5,973 nucleotides of DNA, from positions 1-5,973 of the forward strand of contig JAQGKM010000138.1 in NCBI GenBank assembly GCA_028290125.1. Direction: 5' to 3'. This stretch comes from Hyphomicrobiales bacterium (GTDB lineage: Bacteria > Pseudomonadota > Alphaproteobacteria > Rhizobiales > Beijerinckiaceae). A program made the position numbers and the translations under genes. Under the pieces are notes generated by a model. It saw nothing but the letters and a program-made list of their open reading frames with translations. It did not search any database and had not been told where the DNA came from. How positions within the stretch are numbered: the stretch's first letter is position 1; the number at the start of each line of letters is the position of its first letter. Positions 4,455-5,973 of the stretch are shown one piece after another.

Positions 4455-5793
4455 ATTCAGCCGCCGCCATCTGCACAGGTTGCTGGATGAAATCCGTCTG
4501 CGCAAGGGCTTCCGGCAACGGGCCGCCGTAAGCCCAGTCCAGAAGCTCGACGCTGTGCACGAACGGAATGGTCGAACCTGACGACAGTTGCGTCATGCAA
4601 CCTATATTTCCGGTGGCGACCGCCTGCGGGCGTGTGCGGGCGATGTTGGCAAGTTTGCGCGCCTTCAATTGTCCGGCAATTTCCGGTTGCAACATGTTGT
4701 AAGTGCCGGCCGATCCGCAGCAGATATGGCCTTCCGGCACATCCTTCACCAAGAAACCAGCGTTTTTCAGCAGCTTCTTGGGTTCGTCGCGTATCTGCTG
4801 GCCGTGCTGCATCGAGCAGGCGGAATGGTAGGCGATGGTCTGCCCGGTCGCGCGGGCCGGCGCGGGAAGGTTGAGCGTCGACAGATATTCGGTGATGTCC
4901 CTGGCGGCCGCGCTGACCCGCGCGGCCTTCTCGGCCCAGGCCGGATCGTCGCGGAACATGAAGCCATAGTCCTTCACGGTGGTGCCGCAGCCCGAGGCCG
5001 TGATGATGATGGCGTCGAGCCCGGCGCCGTCCATTTCGGCGACCCAGCGCTCGATATTGGCTTTCGCGAATCGGTGTGCGTCGTGTTCCTGCCCCATGTG
5101 GTGGACCAGCGCGCCGCAGCAGCCCTCCCCCTTCACGTCCACGGTCTCGACCCCATGCCGGGCCAGCAACCGGCGGGCGGCGGAATTGATCGAGGGCTTC
5201 AGGACGGGCTGTGCACAGCCCTCCAGAATGACAACCCGGCCGCGCCGCGCGCCCTCGACCGGCGCGGGCTCGGAGGCGATGCGCGAGGGAAAGCGAGCCG
5301 GCGCGAGATCGATCATGGCGCCGAGCCGCGAGCCCAGCACCGGCAGGCGCGCCAGCAGCGGACGGAACGGCTTCATCAGCAGTGCGCCCGCCAGCGCCAG
5401 CCGGAACCGCTCGCGATGCGGCAGCACGAAGCGCAGCACGCCGCGCAGCAAACGGTCGGGCAGCGGGCGCGTGTAGGTCTGTTCGATGTAGGCGCGGGCA
5501 TGATCGACGAGGTGCATGTAGTTCACGCCCGACGGGCAGGTCGTCATGCACGAGAGGCAGGAGAGGCAGCGGTCGATGTGCTTGACCACCTCGCCGGTCG
5601 CGGGCCGGCCGTTCTCCAGCATGTCCTTGATGAGGTAGATGCGCCCGCGCGGGCTGTCGAGTTCATCGCCGAGCAGCAGAGAGGTCGGACAGGTCGCGGT
5701 GCAGAAGCCGCAATGGACGCAGGTGCGGAGAATCTTCTCCGACGCCTGCATGTGCGGCTCTTTCAGCTGCTCGGGAGAGAAATTGGTCTGCAT
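4453..5793 (-). CDS. glcF: Glycolate oxidase iron-sulfur subunit GlcF
   Basis: This is a complete 446-residue Fe-S subunit of glycolate oxidase, which with flavin subunits GlcD and GlcE oxidises glycolate to glyoxylate and passes electrons to the membrane quinone pool. Two ferredoxin-type 4Fe-4S motifs are intact: CVHCGFCTATCP (C25, C28, C31, C35) and CLSCLSCMTTCPSG (C76, C79, C82, C86). Two CCG-type cysteine domains follow, with EGCCGAL (C225, C226) and HICCGSAGTY (C358, C359), as in heterodisulfide-reductase-like subunits. The block GDELDSPRGRIYLIKDMLE (42-60) is typical of GlcF, as is the start MQTNFSPEQL. It begins 3 nt after the glcE stop; a G-rich stretch (GGGGGTG, 5800-5806) inside the glcE end is the likely ribosome site. 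The H1-like gene follows after 11 nt. All expected cysteines are present, so the subunit looks functional. Confidence 0.96.
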   Translation of the reverse strand: MQTNFSPEQLKEPHMQASEKILRTCVHCGFCTATCPTSLLLGDELDSPRGRIYLIKDMLENGRPATGEVVKHIDRCLSCLSCMTTCPSGVNYMHLVDHARAYIEQTYTRPLPDRLLRGVLRFVLPHRERFRLALAGALLMKPFRPLLARLPVLGSRLGAMIDLAPARFPSRIASEPAPVEGARRGRVVILEGCAQPVLKPSINSAARRLLARHGVETVDVKGEGCCGALVHHMGQEHDAHRFAKANIERWVAEMDGAGLDAIIITASGCGTTVKDYGFMFRDDPAWAEKAARVSAAARDITEYLSTLNLPAPARATGQTIAYHSACSMQHGQQIRDEPKKLLKNAGFLVKDVPEGHICCGSAGTYNMLQPEIAGQLKARKLANIARTRPQAVATGNIGCMTQLSSGSTIPFVHSVELLDWAYGGPLPEALAQTDFIQQPVQMAAAE

Positions 5794-5796
5794 CTG

Positions 5797-5973
5797 TCAC
5801 ACCCCCGCGTACATGCGACCGGGATTGAGGATCGCATCGGGATCGAACGAGGTCTTGATCCCTGCGGTGATTTTCATGAGCGCCGCGCCGAGCGGCGGGA
5901 AGACGTCGACCGACGCGCGGATCTCGTCGGGCGCGCGCACCAGCGTCGCGTAGCCGCCCGCCTCCGCCGTGGC
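5797..5973 (-). CDS. glcE: Glycolate oxidase FAD-binding subunit GlcE, C-terminal fragment
   Basis: The last 58 codons of a minus-strand gene entering from the right edge. The translation includes GGYATLVRAPDEIRASVDVF, then SFDPDAILNPGRMYAGV and a TGA stop. The FDPxxILNPGRM ending is the hallmark of FAD-linked oxidases of the glycolate/D-lactate type. The GGxATLVRAP block and the position directly before glcF point to GlcE rather than GlcD. The FAD-binding domain lies outside the window. The stop is 3 nt before the glcF ATG, so translation is probably coupled. GlcD, expected further upstream, is not visible. Confidence 0.9.
   Translation of the reverse strand, partial: ATAEAGGYATLVRAPDEIRASVDVFPPLGAALMKITAGIKTSFDPDAILNPGRMYAGV

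Noticed and set aside
3888..4490. Plus-strand frame of 200 residues with repeats like TADFLTADFL, resembling a pentapeptide-repeat protein (A(D/N)LxX).
   Set aside because: It is the reverse-strand reading of the Lys/Ala repeats of the H1-like gene; the 15-bp period creates the false five-residue pattern. The minus-strand gene has a good ribosome site and operon context.
4457..5551. Minus-strand frame of 364 codons in another frame inside glcF.
   Set aside because: Arg/Ala/His-rich out-of-frame reading of glcF, which itself has all its conserved cysteine motifs.

Overview
The window looks like chromosomal DNA from a GC-rich alphaproteobacterium, probably of the Hyphomicrobiales (Rhizobiales) type. 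This is inferred from the GroES and GroEL sequences, a groESL promoter carrying both a CIRCE operator and an RpoH-like box, a DUF2076 protein, a glcEF pair and an LRAQRSNP-type dispersed repeat. No database search was possible, so genus is left open.

Layout from left to right. (1) Bases 1-607, minus strand: the heat-shock chaperonin operon. It has the start of groEL (cut by the window edge), complete groES, and upstream a CIRCE inverted repeat just downstream of a CTTG-N18-CTTATTTCAG promoter. (2) Bases 714-2147, plus strand: a polytopic membrane protein of the polysaccharide flippase (Wzx/MOP) type, divergent from groESL. (3) Bases 2154-2882, minus strand: a DUF2076 protein whose intrinsic terminator lies inside the 3' end of the flippase gene. 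(4) Bases 2883-3215: intergenic, holding a 14-bp palindrome and an imperfect inverted repeat of a dispersed alphaproteobacterial type. (5) Bases 3216-3581, plus strand: a short HPF/RaiA-like ribosome hibernation protein. Its stop codon overlaps the stop of the convergent next gene in a CTAG tetranucleotide. (6) Bases 3578-5973, minus strand: a tight run of glcE (3' end), glcF and a Lys/Ala-rich histone H1-like gene.

Functionally the window mixes stress and stationary-phase functions (GroESL, HPF-like factor, H1-like nucleoid protein) with glycolate oxidation (GlcE and GlcF) and envelope glycan export. I see no phage, IS, CRISPR, tRNA or defence system. It is mostly an ordinary core-genome region. 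The points most worth a second look are the H1-like gene placed as the last member of the glc run, its acidic tail and its 15-bp minisatellite, the short HPF with its overlapping convergent stop, and the terminator embedded in the flippase gene.
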